From Burkholderia sp. WP9 (GTDB lineage: Bacteria > Pseudomonadota > Gammaproteobacteria > Burkholderiales > Burkholderiaceae), in contig NZ_FNTG01000002.1 in assembly GCF_900104795.1 (NCBI RefSeq), forward strand, positions 868,001-932,000: DNA of 64,000 bases. The letters run 5' to 3'. The notes under the pieces are model-generated. The model was not told the DNA's origin. It did not search any database and was given only the letters and a program-made list of their open reading frames with translations. Shown piece after piece: positions 51,958 through 61,051 of the stretch; the first letter of the stretch is position 1; every line of letters begins with the position of its first letter. Position numbers and translations under genes: made by a program.

Positions 51958-52770
51958 TTATGCGGAGAAAATCGCGCGAACGCTGCCGAGGCCTTCGATC
52001 TGCGCACTGAAAGTGCCGGACCGCGTCACCGCGACCATCGGACCGAGCGCGCCGGTCATCAGAACGTCGCCGGCTCGCAGCGGCGTGCCGAGCTGCTGCA
52101 TGCGGTCCGCGAGCCACACGGCGGCGTTCAGCGGATTGCCCAGACACGCCGCGCCGTTGCCGCGCGAGAGCGTTTCGGCGTCGTTCGAGAGGGTCATCGC
52201 GCAGGCCGCCAGATCGACGTCGCGCAGCAATACCGGCCGGCTGCCGAGCACGAAACGCGCGCTCGATGCGTTGTCTGCGACGGTATCGACGAAGCGGATA
52301 TTCCATCCTTCGATGCGGCTGTCCACGACTTCAATGGCGGCGACCGCGTAGGCCGTCGCGCGAATCAGGTCGGCGTAGGTGTGTTTTTCATGCGTGAGGT
52401 CGTGTTCGAGTACGAGTGCGATTTCCGCTTCGACCTTCGGCTGGATCAGTTCGCCGAGCGCGATCGGCTGGTTGTCGCCGTAGGCCATCGACGCAAACAG
52501 CGCGCCGAAGTCCGGTTGGTCGACGCCGAGTTGGCGCTGCACCGCGGGCGAGGTCAGACCGATCTTGCGGCCAACGATGCGCTCGCCCGCCGCCACTCGC
52601 GCCTCGACGTTGATCTGTTGCACCATGTAGGCGAATCCGGCGGCGGTGGCCGGATTCAAATGGGTGAAGCGCTCGTCGTCGCGCAACGGCGCGATGGTCT
52701 GACGCGTGCGTTCGGATTCGCGCAGCCGCAGGGCCAGCGCTTCAGCATTGCTTCGTTGGGTCAGGGTCAT
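51958..52770 (-). CDS. mhpD: 2-Keto-4-pentenoate hydratase
   Basis: A 270-residue fumarylacetoacetase-fold hydratase, metal-dependent. It hydrates 2-hydroxypentadienoate to 4-hydroxy-2-oxovalerate. Landmarks are KIGLTSPAVQRQLGVDQPDFG, the metal-binding KVEAEIALVLEHDL, and NPLNAAVWLADRMQQLGTPLRAGDVLMTGALGPMV. It lies 24 bp upstream of mhpF in the transcript. Confidence 0.94.
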   Translation of the reverse strand: MTLTQRSNAEALALRLRESERTRQTIAPLRDDERFTHLNPATAAGFAYMVQQINVEARVAAGERIVGRKIGLTSPAVQRQLGVDQPDFGALFASMAYGDNQPIALGELIQPKVEAEIALVLEHDLTHEKHTYADLIRATAYAVAAIEVVDSRIEGWNIRFVDTVADNASSARFVLGSRPVLLRDVDLAACAMTLSNDAETLSRGNGAACLGNPLNAAVWLADRMQQLGTPLRAGDVLMTGALGPMVAVTRSGTFSAQIEGLGSVRAIFSA

Positions 52771-52788
52771 GGCGGGTTCCGTGATTCG

Positions 52789-53739
52789 TCATGCGGTTTC
52801 GGCAGTGGGCTGCGCGTGCATCGCGCCAAAGCCCGCGATCCATTCGGGGATCGGCCGGTAGTAATCGAGCGTCGCGCGATAAGGTCCGTACGCCTGCAGC
52901 GCGCCGAATGCGGCGATCCACGTGCGAACCTCATGCGCGGATTTGCCCGCGTCGCGCGTGATCGCGGTGTCGGTCAAGCCGTCGAGCGCGCACAGCTCCC
53001 CTTCTTCGAGCGTTTTCAGAAACGCACGGTCCCATTCGGGATTGAGCGGATGCAGCCGGCTATCTCCCGAGGCGAATGCACGGGCCGCCGCGACGGTGCG
53101 AGCCTGACGCGCCGCGCGCGCTTCGGGCGACGGATTGCGGCCGGCGATCAGCCGCTCGGCGACTTCATCCGTCGCGCCCGCGAGTTCCGGCACCGGCGGC
53201 TCGTGCGAAATGCCGCCGGAGCCGATCACCAGCACACGTTGGTCCGAACGCGCGAGGCGGCGGCCCAGCGCGTCGCCGAGCAGTCGCGCCCGGCGGCACG
53301 ACGCCATGGGCGGCGCGACCGAATTGATGAACACCGGCACAACCGGATAACGGTCCAGTGCGCCCGTGAGAATCTCCAGCGCCTGCGCGCAACCGTGGTC
53401 GACCTGCATCCGGTACGACACGGCGACGTCGACATCCGCGGCGAGCGTGGCTTCCGCGAGATCGAGCGCGGTGGCGGCGGGTACGGCAAGCTGCCCCGCC
53501 AGACTGCCGAAGTCACCGATCGCGCTCGCCGACGCGCCGATGCAGAACGGCGGCATCACGTCGTAGAAGAAGCCGTTGTAGTGGTCCGGTGCGAACACGA
53601 CGACCAGTTGCGGATCGAAAGCGGCCACACGTGCGCGCGCCGCCGCGTGAATCCGCGCGACTTCCGCGACAATGTCCGGCGCCGGGTCGCAATAGCCGCG
53701 GAGCGGCGTGTGCGAAAGACATTCGAGCAACATCGGCAT
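52789..53739 (-). CDS. mhpB: 2,3-Dihydroxyphenylpropionate 1,2-dioxygenase
   Basis: A 316-residue LigB-type extradiol dioxygenase (E. coli 314) that opens the catechol ring next to a hydroxyl. Iron-site and acid-base His residues lie in PLRGYCDPAP-proximal H10 (CLSHTPLRG), APDHYNGFFYD, and GSGGISHEPPVPE. ATG 53739 follows GGGAGCCTGAT and nearly abuts the mhpA stop (53741), so the two are coupled. Confidence 0.94.
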   Translation of the reverse strand: MPMLLECLSHTPLRGYCDPAPDIVAEVARIHAAARARVAAFDPQLVVVFAPDHYNGFFYDVMPPFCIGASASAIGDFGSLAGQLAVPAATALDLAEATLAADVDVAVSYRMQVDHGCAQALEILTGALDRYPVVPVFINSVAPPMASCRRARLLGDALGRRLARSDQRVLVIGSGGISHEPPVPELAGATDEVAERLIAGRNPSPEARAARQARTVAAARAFASGDSRLHPLNPEWDRAFLKTLEEGELCALDGLTDTAITRDAGKSAHEVRTWIAAFGALQAYGPYRATLDYYRPIPEWIAGFGAMHAQPTAETA

Positions 53740-53740
53740 A

Positions 53741-55576
53741 TCAGGCTCCCGCCGCGATGGCGACATCGCTTTCGGACGCCTTCGCCGGCGTGGCGACGGC
53801 CCGCTCGCCGGTCTTCAATGTCAGCTTGACGGCAAGCTCGCCGATGCACGCCGACACCTGTTGCGGCGTGCACATGCCCGCGACAAAACGATCGGGCCGC
53901 AGCAACACCACGGACTCAGGCACGCGCGAGAACCATTCCTTCAGACGGCCCTGCACATCGCCGACGGCGATCACGCCGTCAGACACGTCGTCATGAAAAG
54001 CGAGCTGGGTGTCGGGTTTCGCGAGCACAAAGCAGCCGCCAAGGCGCTGCCAGGTTTCACGCGCAAGCGGCGACAAGCCGAACGTGGGATCCGAACCCCA
54101 GCCGATAATCGCGAAGCGATTGCCGAGCACGTCGTCGAGACGCGCGACGCTGCCGTCCAGCGTGCGCACGCGCGGCTGAATGAACATGCGCCCGACCGGC
54201 GAATGACACGACGGATCACGGCCATACACGAGGCGGCCGAGCAGCGACTCGCGCTTCTCGCTCATCAGCCCGAGCAGCCGGCCGGGCGCGGAATGACCGG
54301 AACGCTCCAGCATGCGAGCCAGAACGCCATGCTTGCGTTTGTGCTCCGCCAGCAGGACGACGCCCGTTTCATAGCGCGGCATCGGCTTGAAACGCATCTC
54401 CACGAAATAGCGCTTCATGGCGGGGACCACGTTGAAGGTCCGCACGAAGGCGTCGCGAAACTTGATGCCGAAGCGGCTCGTCGGCGCGAAAATGTCGCCT
54501 GCCACTTCGGACAGATGGATCATGGAGCGGGCGTGCGCGCGCCGCTCCGCCGTATAGGTGTCCAGCAACGCGTCGCCGGCTAGCTGTCTGACCACCATCG
54601 CCAGCTTCCAGCCGAGATTGCTCGCGTCGCGGATCCCGCTGTTATAACCCTGCCCCTGCCAGACCGGCATGATGTGCGCGGCGTCGCCGGCCAGCAGCAC
54701 GCGATCCACACGAAAGCGGCTCGCGAGGCGCGCATTGTGCGTATAGACGCGCTTGCGGATGTAGTCCACCTTTTGCGGATCGGCGACTACCTTGCGGATC
54801 AGCGCGGCCATGTTCTCCGGCTTCGACAATTCCTCTTCGGTTTCGCCGGGCATGACCATGAATTCGAAGCGGCGAATGCCATGTGGCAGTGCGGCCGACA
54901 CGTACGGCCGTTTCGGATCGCAATGCATGTAGACATGCGGCGAGCCGATCGGATCGTTGCGCACATCCACCACGATCCATTGATTCGGCTTGGTGCGTCC
55001 TTCGAACGGCACGTCGAGCATGCGGCGCACGAAGCTATTGCCGCCGTCCGCGCCGACCATGTACGACGCGCGTACTGTGCGGCGGCCGCCTTTCTCGTCC
55101 TCCGCTTCGATCGTCACGCCGGTCTGATCCTGCGTGAAACCGCTCACGCTAGTGCCGAATAGCACCTGAACGTGTGGGAAGCGGCGCAGTCCTTCGTACA
55201 ACACACGATCCGCGAGCGGCTGAATGAATGCATTGCGGCGTGACCAGCCGAACTCGTCGGTGCGCGGTTCGATCGACGCAAAGCAGTGACCGGTGTGCGT
55301 GACGAAGCGCATCCAGTGATCAGGCGTGGTGTGCGGCAACAGCACGTCGGCGAGGCCGACTGACTGGAACACCCGCAGCGCTTCATCGTCGAGGCCGATG
55401 GCCCGCGGGTAGTCGATGATCTGGTCGAGTTTTTCCAGCAGCACCACGCGCACGCCCTGCAAGCCCAGATAATTGGCAATCATCAAGCCGACAGGGCCGG
55501 CGCCGATAATCGCCACATCGGCGGACACGGTTTCGCTGCGGCCGCTCGCGGCCGCCAGATCGGTGGGTGGGAACAT
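53741..55576 (-). CDS. mhpA: 3-(3-Hydroxyphenyl)propionate hydroxylase
   Basis: A 611-residue FAD monooxygenase of the PHBH class that hydroxylates 3-(3-hydroxyphenyl)propionate to the 2,3-diol with NADH. FAD motif GAGPVG at 25-30, and [35 protein letters not shown] in the second FAD region. It is the first gene of the operon. AAAGGAGACAGA precedes the ATG. The protein is somewhat longer than the 554-residue E. coli MhpA because of a C-terminal thioredoxin-like extension found in many such hydroxylases. Confidence 0.95.
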   Translation of the reverse strand: MFPPTDLAAASGRSETVSADVAIIGAGPVGLMIANYLGLQGVRVVLLEKLDQIIDYPRAIGLDDEALRVFQSVGLADVLLPHTTPDHWMRFVTHTGHCFASIEPRTDEFGWSRRNAFIQPLADRVLYEGLRRFPHVQVLFGTSVSGFTQDQTGVTIEAEDEKGGRRTVRASYMVGADGGNSFVRRMLDVPFEGRTKPNQWIVVDVRNDPIGSPHVYMHCDPKRPYVSAALPHGIRRFEFMVMPGETEEELSKPENMAALIRKVVADPQKVDYIRKRVYTHNARLASRFRVDRVLLAGDAAHIMPVWQGQGYNSGIRDASNLGWKLAMVVRQLAGDALLDTYTAERRAHARSMIHLSEVAGDIFAPTSRFGIKFRDAFVRTFNVVPAMKRYFVEMRFKPMPRYETGVVLLAEHKRKHGVLARMLERSGHSAPGRLLGLMSEKRESLLGRLVYGRDPSCHSPVGRMFIQPRVRTLDGSVARLDDVLGNRFAIIGWGSDPTFGLSPLARETWQRLGGCFVLAKPDTQLAFHDDVSDGVIAVGDVQGRLKEWFSRVPESVVLLRPDRFVAGMCTPQQVSACIGELAVKLTLKTGERAVATPAKASESDVAIAAGA

Positions 55577-55781
55577 TCTGTCTCCTTTCTCACGAACGGC
55601 ACACGGCGCCGTCGCTTCAGATAGCGGACTTGTTTGGAATATTCAGGGAGGGCACGGCGTGACGATCGCGTATCGCCATGGCGAAAAGTCGCGCATGGGA
55701 TGCGGCATCTCGCGTCTCCTTGAATCGTTGATTTGATCGCAGTCTAGGACTCGCACCGGATCGCCTCAACAATTTGTGAAA

Positions 55782-55802
55782 AATGTGCATACAATGCACA
55801 TT
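55782..55802. promoter_or_regulatory. MhpR operator (perfect palindrome)
   Basis: AATGTGCAT (55782-55790), ACA, then ATGCACATT (55794-55802): arms are perfect over 9 bp. The core TGTGCATACAATGCACA has the same GTGCA...TGCAC layout and 17-bp length as the reported E. coli MhpR operator. CAACAAT/ATTGTTG pairs further out (55767-55773 with 55800-55806). It lies 22 bp before mhpR and 206 bp before mhpA. Confidence 0.75.
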
Positions 55803-55824
55803 GTTGATTTATTGAGGTTTTTCG

Positions 55825-56637
55825 GTGACGAAATATACGAGTGTGCGAGGTCTCGCGCGCGGCCTGCAAGTGTTGCAGGCGCTCAATTCCATGGACAGCG
55901 GCCGCGCCACCAGCCAGCAGATCAGCGACCTCACCGGCCTGCATCGCACCACGGCGCGGCGGCTGCTGGAAACGTTGATGGAGGAAGGATTCGTGCGTCG
56001 CAGCGCGTCGGACGACAGTTTTCGCTTGACGCTTCAGGTACGTTCGTTAAGCGAAGGTTTTACGGACAACGAACGGATTGCGACGATTGCGCCGCCGATC
56101 ATGGGGCAGCTATTGCAGCGCGTTGCGTGGCCTTCGGATCTGACCACGCCGGACGGCGACGCGATGATCATCCGCGAGACGACGCACCGTTTCAGTCCGC
56201 TCTCGTTTCACCGTTCTATGGTCGGGCGCCGTTTGCCGATTCTGCTGACCGCAGCTGGGCGCGCCTACTTTGCGATGTGTCCCGACGGCGAGCGCGAGGA
56301 CATTCTCGACTTGCTGCGCTCAGGCGCGGGCGGTGAAGAACAGAAAGCCCTCGCCTCGAACGACAAATTGATAAGAAGCCTGGTCAAGCGGGTGCGCGCG
56401 GACGGCTTCGGCTCCAATCACGGAGACTGGTCCGCACAAAGCAAGATCGGGGCGGTCGCGGTTGCGATCGTCTCGCGCGAACGTGTGCTGGGGAGTCTGA
56501 ATGTGGTGTTTCTCTCGCGAGCAGTGACGCTCGCGGAGGCAAAACGGCGCTACGTGCCGGAACTTCAGATCGCAGTGAGCGAAATGGTTGCGGAACTGGA
56601 GTCGCAGGACGAGCCAGAGGGGAAGAAGCCCGAGTGA
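55825..56637 (+). CDS. mhpR: IclR family activator of the mhp operon
   Basis: A 270-residue IclR regulator starting GTG 55825 (GAGG lies 7 bp upstream). HTH: VRGLARGLQVLQALNSMDSGRATSQQISDLTGLHRTTARRLLETLMEEGFV. The effector domain contains HRSMVGRRLPILLTAAGRAYFAMCP, a typical IclR ligand-domain stretch. It is divergent from mhpA. In E. coli MhpR activates the catabolic operon on 3HPP with CRP; no CRP site was searched for here. Confidence 0.92.
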   Translation: MTKYTSVRGLARGLQVLQALNSMDSGRATSQQISDLTGLHRTTARRLLETLMEEGFVRRSASDDSFRLTLQVRSLSEGFTDNERIATIAPPIMGQLLQRVAWPSDLTTPDGDAMIIRETTHRFSPLSFHRSMVGRRLPILLTAAGRAYFAMCPDGEREDILDLLRSGAGGEEQKALASNDKLIRSLVKRVRADGFGSNHGDWSAQSKIGAVAVAIVSRERVLGSLNVVFLSRAVTLAEAKRRYVPELQIAVSEMVAELESQDEPEGKKPE

Positions 56638-56822
56638 AAAGATGCGGCGCCGCTGGGGGTTTCTTAGGGTTTACTACAGCCCGCAGAGCGTCTATTCTTC
56701 AGCGGAATACTTCGCCCACCCAACTACCGCAGATTGACCAAAGAACAGGCTTCTGTTCGACGGATTGAAACCCGCCCTGCCGGAGCACACTGTCATCATG
56801 CCAATCGCGCCAGGAGCCTGCG

Positions 56823-57113
56823 ATGTCTTCCCGCCACGACAAAGATAACGAATTCGAAATCGGCTTGCCGGCTGTTTCTAGCACTGAATGGACCAGCCCG
56901 GTGCCGGGCGCCGACGCGGGAACGATGCGCGGGTTGCACCTCGCGTCGGAAAGCGTGTTGTGCCTCGCGACGCAGACCTACGAAGCGGTGGCACGCGGCG
57001 ACGCGGCGGGCGCGGAATCAGCGCGCGCATCGCTCGAACAGCAACTGGCGGTCGCCACGCGTCTGATCGACGAACTCCTGTTCGACGGCGCCGGTCCGCA
57101 TACGACACATTGA
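56823..57113 (+). CDS. Small hypothetical protein (96 aa)
   Basis: ATG 56823 is preceded by CAGGAG at a 7-bp spacing, a good ribosome-binding site. The protein is acidic, with a predicted helical C-terminal half (ESVLCLATQTYEAVARGDAAGAESARASLEQQLAVATRLIDELLF). It lacks a signal peptide. I do not recognise a family; it resembles small Burkholderia-restricted proteins in size and composition. Confidence 0.6.
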   Translation: MSSRHDKDNEFEIGLPAVSSTEWTSPVPGADAGTMRGLHLASESVLCLATQTYEAVARGDAAGAESARASLEQQLAVATRLIDELLFDGAGPHTTH

Positions 57114-57166
57114 CCGGCCGGCAGGCCGGGCAGCACCAATCGCAGTCTCAACTTCTGATAACTGAA

Positions 57167-57310
57167 ATGAGCGCTCTAACGGTAATTCTCTGCATCTGGT
57201 CCATGGTGGCCATTTGCGCCATTCTCTTCATTCGCGGCGCCAACCGGCGCATTGAGCGGCCCCGCAAAGCACCGCAAAAGCGGCCGGCGCGTTTTTCAAT
57301 CGCGGAGTAA
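57167..57310 (+). CDS. Small single-pass membrane protein (47 aa)
   Basis: ATG 57167 opens a 47-residue chain with one membrane segment (LTVILCIWSMVAICAILFI), followed by a strongly basic tail (RGANRRIERPRKAPQKRPARF). The positive tail predicts an N-out, C-in orientation. It is too short for default gene callers. The clean hydrophobic/basic layout and its position 53 bp after the 96-aa gene support it. The function is unknown. Confidence 0.5.
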   Translation: MSALTVILCIWSMVAICAILFIRGANRRIERPRKAPQKRPARFSIAE

Positions 57311-57316
57311 CAGCCG

Positions 57317-57348
57317 GCCGGCGGCGTGGATCCGTTCTCGACGCCGGC
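57317..57348. terminator. Weak stem-loop between convergent small gene and norR
   Basis: GCCGGCG (57317-57323) pairs with CGCCGGC (57342-57348) and is followed by TCATTT. It ends at the norR stop and could serve the plus-strand small genes. Confidence 0.35.
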
Positions 57349-58953
57349 TCATTTGAGTCCAAGCCGTTTGGCTAAGCGGTTCAGATTCGCCCGATCAAGG
57401 GCGAGTTCACGCGCGACGGCCGCCCAATTCTGGTTGTGACGCGCCAACGCGTCGAGCACGGTGGCTCGCTCGAACTCGGTCACCGCGCTGCGGAAGTCCC
57501 TGGTTTCGCTGCCTGCTGTATCGGCGGGTGTCTCACTTCTGGCTTCGTCTGGCGTGGACGACAGCGCCAGGTCGGCGGCGGTCAACGTCAGTATCCGACG
57601 GCGCTCCCGATTCGCGGCCAGTGCCTTGAGCGCGCTTCGCCCGATCAGATGCTCGAGTTCACGCACGTTGCCAGGCCACGGATAGCGCAACAGCATGGCT
57701 TGCGCATCCGCCGCGAGACGCAGGCTCAGCAGGCCGAGCCGCGAGCGATTCTCCTCAAGAAAAAAACCGGCAAGGAGCAGCACATCGCGGCCGCGCTCGC
57801 GCAACGGCGGCACGCGTAACGGATAGACGCTCAAACGATGGTAGAGATCGGCGCGGAACCGCCCCGTGCGCACCTCTTCGGCGAGATCGCGATTGGTGGC
57901 CGCGATGAGCCGCACGTCGACCTTGTGTTCGTGGTCCGAGCCGATTCGTTGCAGCTGGCCGTTTTGCAGGACCCGCAAAAGCTTGGCCTGCACCATAAGC
58001 GGCAACTCTCCCACCTCGTCGAGAAAAATCGTTCCGCCGTCCGCCAGCTCGAACTTGCCACGCCGGTCCGACGACGCGCCGGAGAACGCTCCGCGCACAT
58101 GCCCGAACAGTTCACTCTCGACCAGCGTATCGGGTAGCGCAGCACAGTTCAGACTGATGAGCGGCTTGTTCGCCCGCGACGAAAGCGCATGGATCGCGTT
58201 GGCCACGAGTTCCTTGCCGACGCCGGTCTCACCGGTGATCAGCACGGTCAGATCACTGCCCGCCACGACTTCGATTTCCCGCACCAGTTGCGTGTGAGCG
58301 TCACTGCTGCCGATCATCTCGCGCCGGCTCTGGCTGCTCGCCTGCCGGTAGGCTTCGGCGCGGCGCCGCTCTTCCTCGCTGCTGCGCGCCAGCGTATCGA
58401 TTCGCTCGACGACACTCACCGTGGCGGCAGCCAGGCTCAGAAACGCCTGCAACGAAGCCATGTCGATGCTGTCGAAGCGCGCAGGATCCAGCGCATCGAG
58501 CGTGAGTAGACCCCATGGCCGGCCACGAACGAACAGCGGACATCCAAGGCAATCGTGAACTTCCAGATGCCCGGACGTGCCTTGCACGAGGCCGTCATAC
58601 GGATCCGGCAAATCGGAATCGGCGGCGAAACGCGTCGGCTCGGGCCGCGATAGAAGTTGCTCGAAGCGCGGGTGGTCACTGACACGAAAACGCCGCCCAA
58701 GCGTGTCGCTGCTCAATCCGTCGATCGCGAGCGGCACGAGCGTGTCGCCCTCCAGACGCAACAAAGCGGCGGCATCGCCGGGAAACAGCGCCCGCAAGCT
58801 GCTGAGCAGGCGCCGGTAGCGCTCGCGGTCGGTCAGGTCGCGCGAAAGATCGAGGATCAGGGGCGTCAGGACGTCGAGTAAGTCTTGTGCAGTCAGATTG
58901 ACTCGCGCAGGAGTCTTTCCGACCAAGGTCGAATTGACCATCGTGAAATTCAC
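57349..58953 (-). CDS. norR: Nitric oxide-responsive sigma54 activator NorR
   Basis: A 534-residue activator with three domains: GAF sensor (about residues 25-185, with CLGCPLFVRGRPWGLLTLD), AAA+ domain and C-terminal Fis-type HTH (NQNWAAVARELALDRANLNRLAKRLGLK). Walker A is GETGVGKE at 241-248 and Walker B is TIFLDE at 308-313. The sigma54-contact loop reads GAFSGA (288-293) where GAFTGA is usual. The start is either GTG 58953 or ATG 58941; neither has a clear ribosome-binding site. It is divergent from hmp, its expected target. Confidence 0.92.
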   Translation of the reverse strand: MNFTMVNSTLVGKTPARVNLTAQDLLDVLTPLILDLSRDLTDRERYRRLLSSLRALFPGDAAALLRLEGDTLVPLAIDGLSSDTLGRRFRVSDHPRFEQLLSRPEPTRFAADSDLPDPYDGLVQGTSGHLEVHDCLGCPLFVRGRPWGLLTLDALDPARFDSIDMASLQAFLSLAAATVSVVERIDTLARSSEEERRRAEAYRQASSQSRREMIGSSDAHTQLVREIEVVAGSDLTVLITGETGVGKELVANAIHALSSRANKPLISLNCAALPDTLVESELFGHVRGAFSGASSDRRGKFELADGGTIFLDEVGELPLMVQAKLLRVLQNGQLQRIGSDHEHKVDVRLIAATNRDLAEEVRTGRFRADLYHRLSVYPLRVPPLRERGRDVLLLAGFFLEENRSRLGLLSLRLAADAQAMLLRYPWPGNVRELEHLIGRSALKALAANRERRRILTLTAADLALSSTPDEARSETPADTAGSETRDFRSAVTEFERATVLDALARHNQNWAAVARELALDRANLNRLAKRLGLK

Positions 58954-58997
58954 ATCATTGATTTATTTGCATTTTATACCTGGCACGAAACATGGAT
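58943..58997. promoter_or_regulatory. Candidate NorR site and sigma54-like promoter upstream of hmp
   Basis: GTGAAATTCAC (58943-58953) fits GT-N7-AC and is palindromic. TGGCAC at 58981-58986 matches a -24 element, but the -12 position reads ATGG instead of TTGC. The second element starts about 59 bp before the hmp start. Confidence is low because the -12 GC is missing and NorR sites usually occur in threes. Confidence 0.3.
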
Positions 58998-59052
58998 AGA
59001 AAAGCACGACAGTCGAAGCTGACTGACTATCCACCACCAACCAGGACTTCCT

Positions 59053-60234
59053 ATGCTTTCCGCCGAACACCGCGCCATCGTCAAAGCCACCGTCCCTCTT
59101 TTGGAAAGCGGCGGCGAAGCGTTGACCACGCACTTCTACAACATGCTCATCAGCGAGCATCCGGAAGTGCGTCCCATGTTCAACCTCGCGAACCAGGCAA
59201 GCGGCGCGCAGCAACGCGCGCTGGCCAACGGCGTGCTGATGTACGCGCGCCACATCGATCAACTCGAACAACTCGGCGGACTGGTCTCGCAGATCATCAA
59301 CAAGCACGTCGCGTTGAATATCCTGCCGGAGCACTATCCGATTGTCGGACAGTGCCTGCTCAGATCCATCCGCGAAGTGCTCGGCGCAGAAATCGCAACG
59401 GATGCGGTCATCGAAGCGTGGGCCGCCGCCTATCAGCAACTCGCCGATCTGCTGATCGGGCTCGAAGAAAAAATCTACGCCGAGCGGGAAGCGGCGCCGG
59501 GCGGCTGGCGCGGCACGCGGCTCTTTCGCGTCGCCCGTAAAGTGCGGGAGAGCGACGAGATCACGTCGTTCTATCTGCGCCCCGACGATAACGGCGAGTT
59601 ACTCGCGTTTCATCCGGGACAATATATCGGCGTGCGGCTCACGGTCGACGGCGAAGAAGTGCGCCGCAATTACTCGCTCTCGGCCATGTCGAATGGCCGC
59701 GAATACCGTATCAGCGTGAAGCGCGAACCGAACGGAAAGGTATCGAACCATCTGCACACGCGCGTCAACGAGAACGACACGGTGGAACTGTTTGCGCCGG
59801 CCGGCGACTTCAAGCTCGAACACAGCGACAAGCCGCTGGTCCTGATCAGCGGCGGCGTGGGCATTACACCGACGCTGGCCATGCTGCAAGCCGCGCTGAA
59901 TACCGATCGCACCGTCCACTTCATTCACTCCGCGCGTCATGGCGGCGTGCATGCGTTCCGCGACGCGATCGAGCAACTGGCCGCGCGTCATCCGAAATTG
60001 AAGCGTTTCTATTGCTACGAACAACGCCGCGCGAATGATGCCGACGCGCACGGCATCGGCTATCTCGACGAAACGCGTCTCGATGCGTGGCTGCCGGAAA
60101 CGCGCGACGTCGACGTCTATTTTCTCGGACCGATCGCGTTCATGAAGGCCGTCAAGAAGCACCTGAAAGCGATCGGCGTGCCGGAGTCGCAAAGCCGATA
60201 TGAATTCTTCGGCCCGGCCGCGGCGCTGGAATAA
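59053..60234 (+). CDS. hmp: Nitric oxide dioxygenase (flavohaemoprotein)
   Basis: A 393-residue flavohaemoglobin that oxidises NO to nitrate with O2 and NAD(P)H. Globin domain (1-140): proximal H85, distal Y29 and Q53, and Y95, numbered as in E. coli Hmp. FAD-binding domain: RRNYSLSAMS. NAD domain: LISGGVGITPTLAMLQAAL. The C-terminus YFLGPIAFMKAVKKHLKAIGV...YEFFGP is typical. It is divergent from norR with a 99-bp gap, so NorR control is expected. Confidence 0.95.
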   Translation: MLSAEHRAIVKATVPLLESGGEALTTHFYNMLISEHPEVRPMFNLANQASGAQQRALANGVLMYARHIDQLEQLGGLVSQIINKHVALNILPEHYPIVGQCLLRSIREVLGAEIATDAVIEAWAAAYQQLADLLIGLEEKIYAEREAAPGGWRGTRLFRVARKVRESDEITSFYLRPDDNGELLAFHPGQYIGVRLTVDGEEVRRNYSLSAMSNGREYRISVKREPNGKVSNHLHTRVNENDTVELFAPAGDFKLEHSDKPLVLISGGVGITPTLAMLQAALNTDRTVHFIHSARHGGVHAFRDAIEQLAARHPKLKRFYCYEQRRANDADAHGIGYLDETRLDAWLPETRDVDVYFLGPIAFMKAVKKHLKAIGVPESQSRYEFFGPAAALE

Positions 60235-60273
60235 CCGCTAGTGAATGGGTCACGGTTGTGCCGGACATGCCGC

Positions 60274-60561
60274 TCAGCAAAGCGTCGCGCTTGTCACCCA
60301 CGGCATGCTCCTGAAGCGCGCGATCATGGCATCCACCCATTCGCATTGCGCTTGCGCGAGTGCAATCGTGACCTCCTCGAAACCGCTGGCGGGCAGCGTC
60401 GTCACGTCGACCTTTTCGACGTTGCGGGAAAATGGCAGTAGCACCTGCCAGATGGCGGCAATGCGCGTACCGTGAAGTGCCGCGCGCACCACAAGTCGAT
60501 AACGGCCTGAAGCGTGGGCCGTCAGCACTTTCAAACCGCTCTCAGAACCTTCTTGGGTCAT
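60274..60561 (-). CDS. Small hypothetical protein (95 aa), ACT-like layout
   Basis: A 95-residue chain whose pattern of alternating strands and helices (YRLVVRAALHGTRIAAIWQVLLPFSRNVEKVDVTTL...FEEVTIALAQAQCEWVDAMIARFRSMPWVTSATLC) could form an ACT-like fold. GGGG lies 9 bp before the ATG. Coding bias is reasonable. It lies convergent to hmp. The family is not recognised, and the ORF could be spurious. Confidence 0.5.
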   Translation of the reverse strand: MTQEGSESGLKVLTAHASGRYRLVVRAALHGTRIAAIWQVLLPFSRNVEKVDVTTLPASGFEEVTIALAQAQCEWVDAMIARFRSMPWVTSATLC

Positions 60562-60635
60562 GTCTTGCCCCTGCTGTGGACTTGGCTATTTCCGCGTTTG
60601 CCGCGGTATTCGGATGTCCGCTCGATTCTTACGCT

Positions 60636-60947
60636 TTACGATGACGTTTTGACGATGCCGCGCAGCCGCCTGAGCAAAGCGTCCGCATGCTCGCGATCGA
60701 CTTTGGATATTTCGCGCTGATTCAGTATCGCCTCGATGCGCCGACGCCAATAACCCGGCTCGTTCACTAACGACGTGCAAGCCACCGAATCACCTTTTGA
60801 AGTCAATCTCTCAAGCGTTGTGACTATCGTTTCGATATGCAAAAGATCGTTCTTAAAAGACGCGTGACTTCCCATTACATTCCCGGCTAACTTAAAAGCG
60901 CCTTCGGATCGACCTTCGAACGAGTTGGCAAGCAATGCGATACCCAT
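60636..60947 (-). CDS. Small hypothetical protein (103 aa)
   Basis: A 103-residue chain with a good ribosome-binding site (GGAGACGAA before ATG 60947). It is mostly helical, ends with IEAILNQREISKVDREHADALLRRLRGIVKTSS, and has no signal peptide. It is less GC-rich than its neighbours. It lies between hmp and the phasin gene. I do not recognise a family. Confidence 0.6.
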   Translation of the reverse strand: MGIALLANSFEGRSEGAFKLAGNVMGSHASFKNDLLHIETIVTTLERLTSKGDSVACTSLVNEPGYWRRRIEAILNQREISKVDREHADALLRRLRGIVKTSS

Positions 60948-61051
60948 TTCGTCTCCGAATCGGCTGATCCGTCCTGCTTGCAGGAAAGCGAAACAACAGG
61001 CCTGAAACGTTCCCGCCAGGCTGCATGAGCATTGCTGTTGGCTGATTGTCT

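Noticed and set aside
50977..53829. 950-codon plus-strand open frame opposite mhpE, mhpF, mhpD and mhpB
   Set aside because: It lies antisense to four clearly recognisable enzymes, is Arg/His/Ala-rich as expected for a GC-rich shadow frame, and shows no domain.
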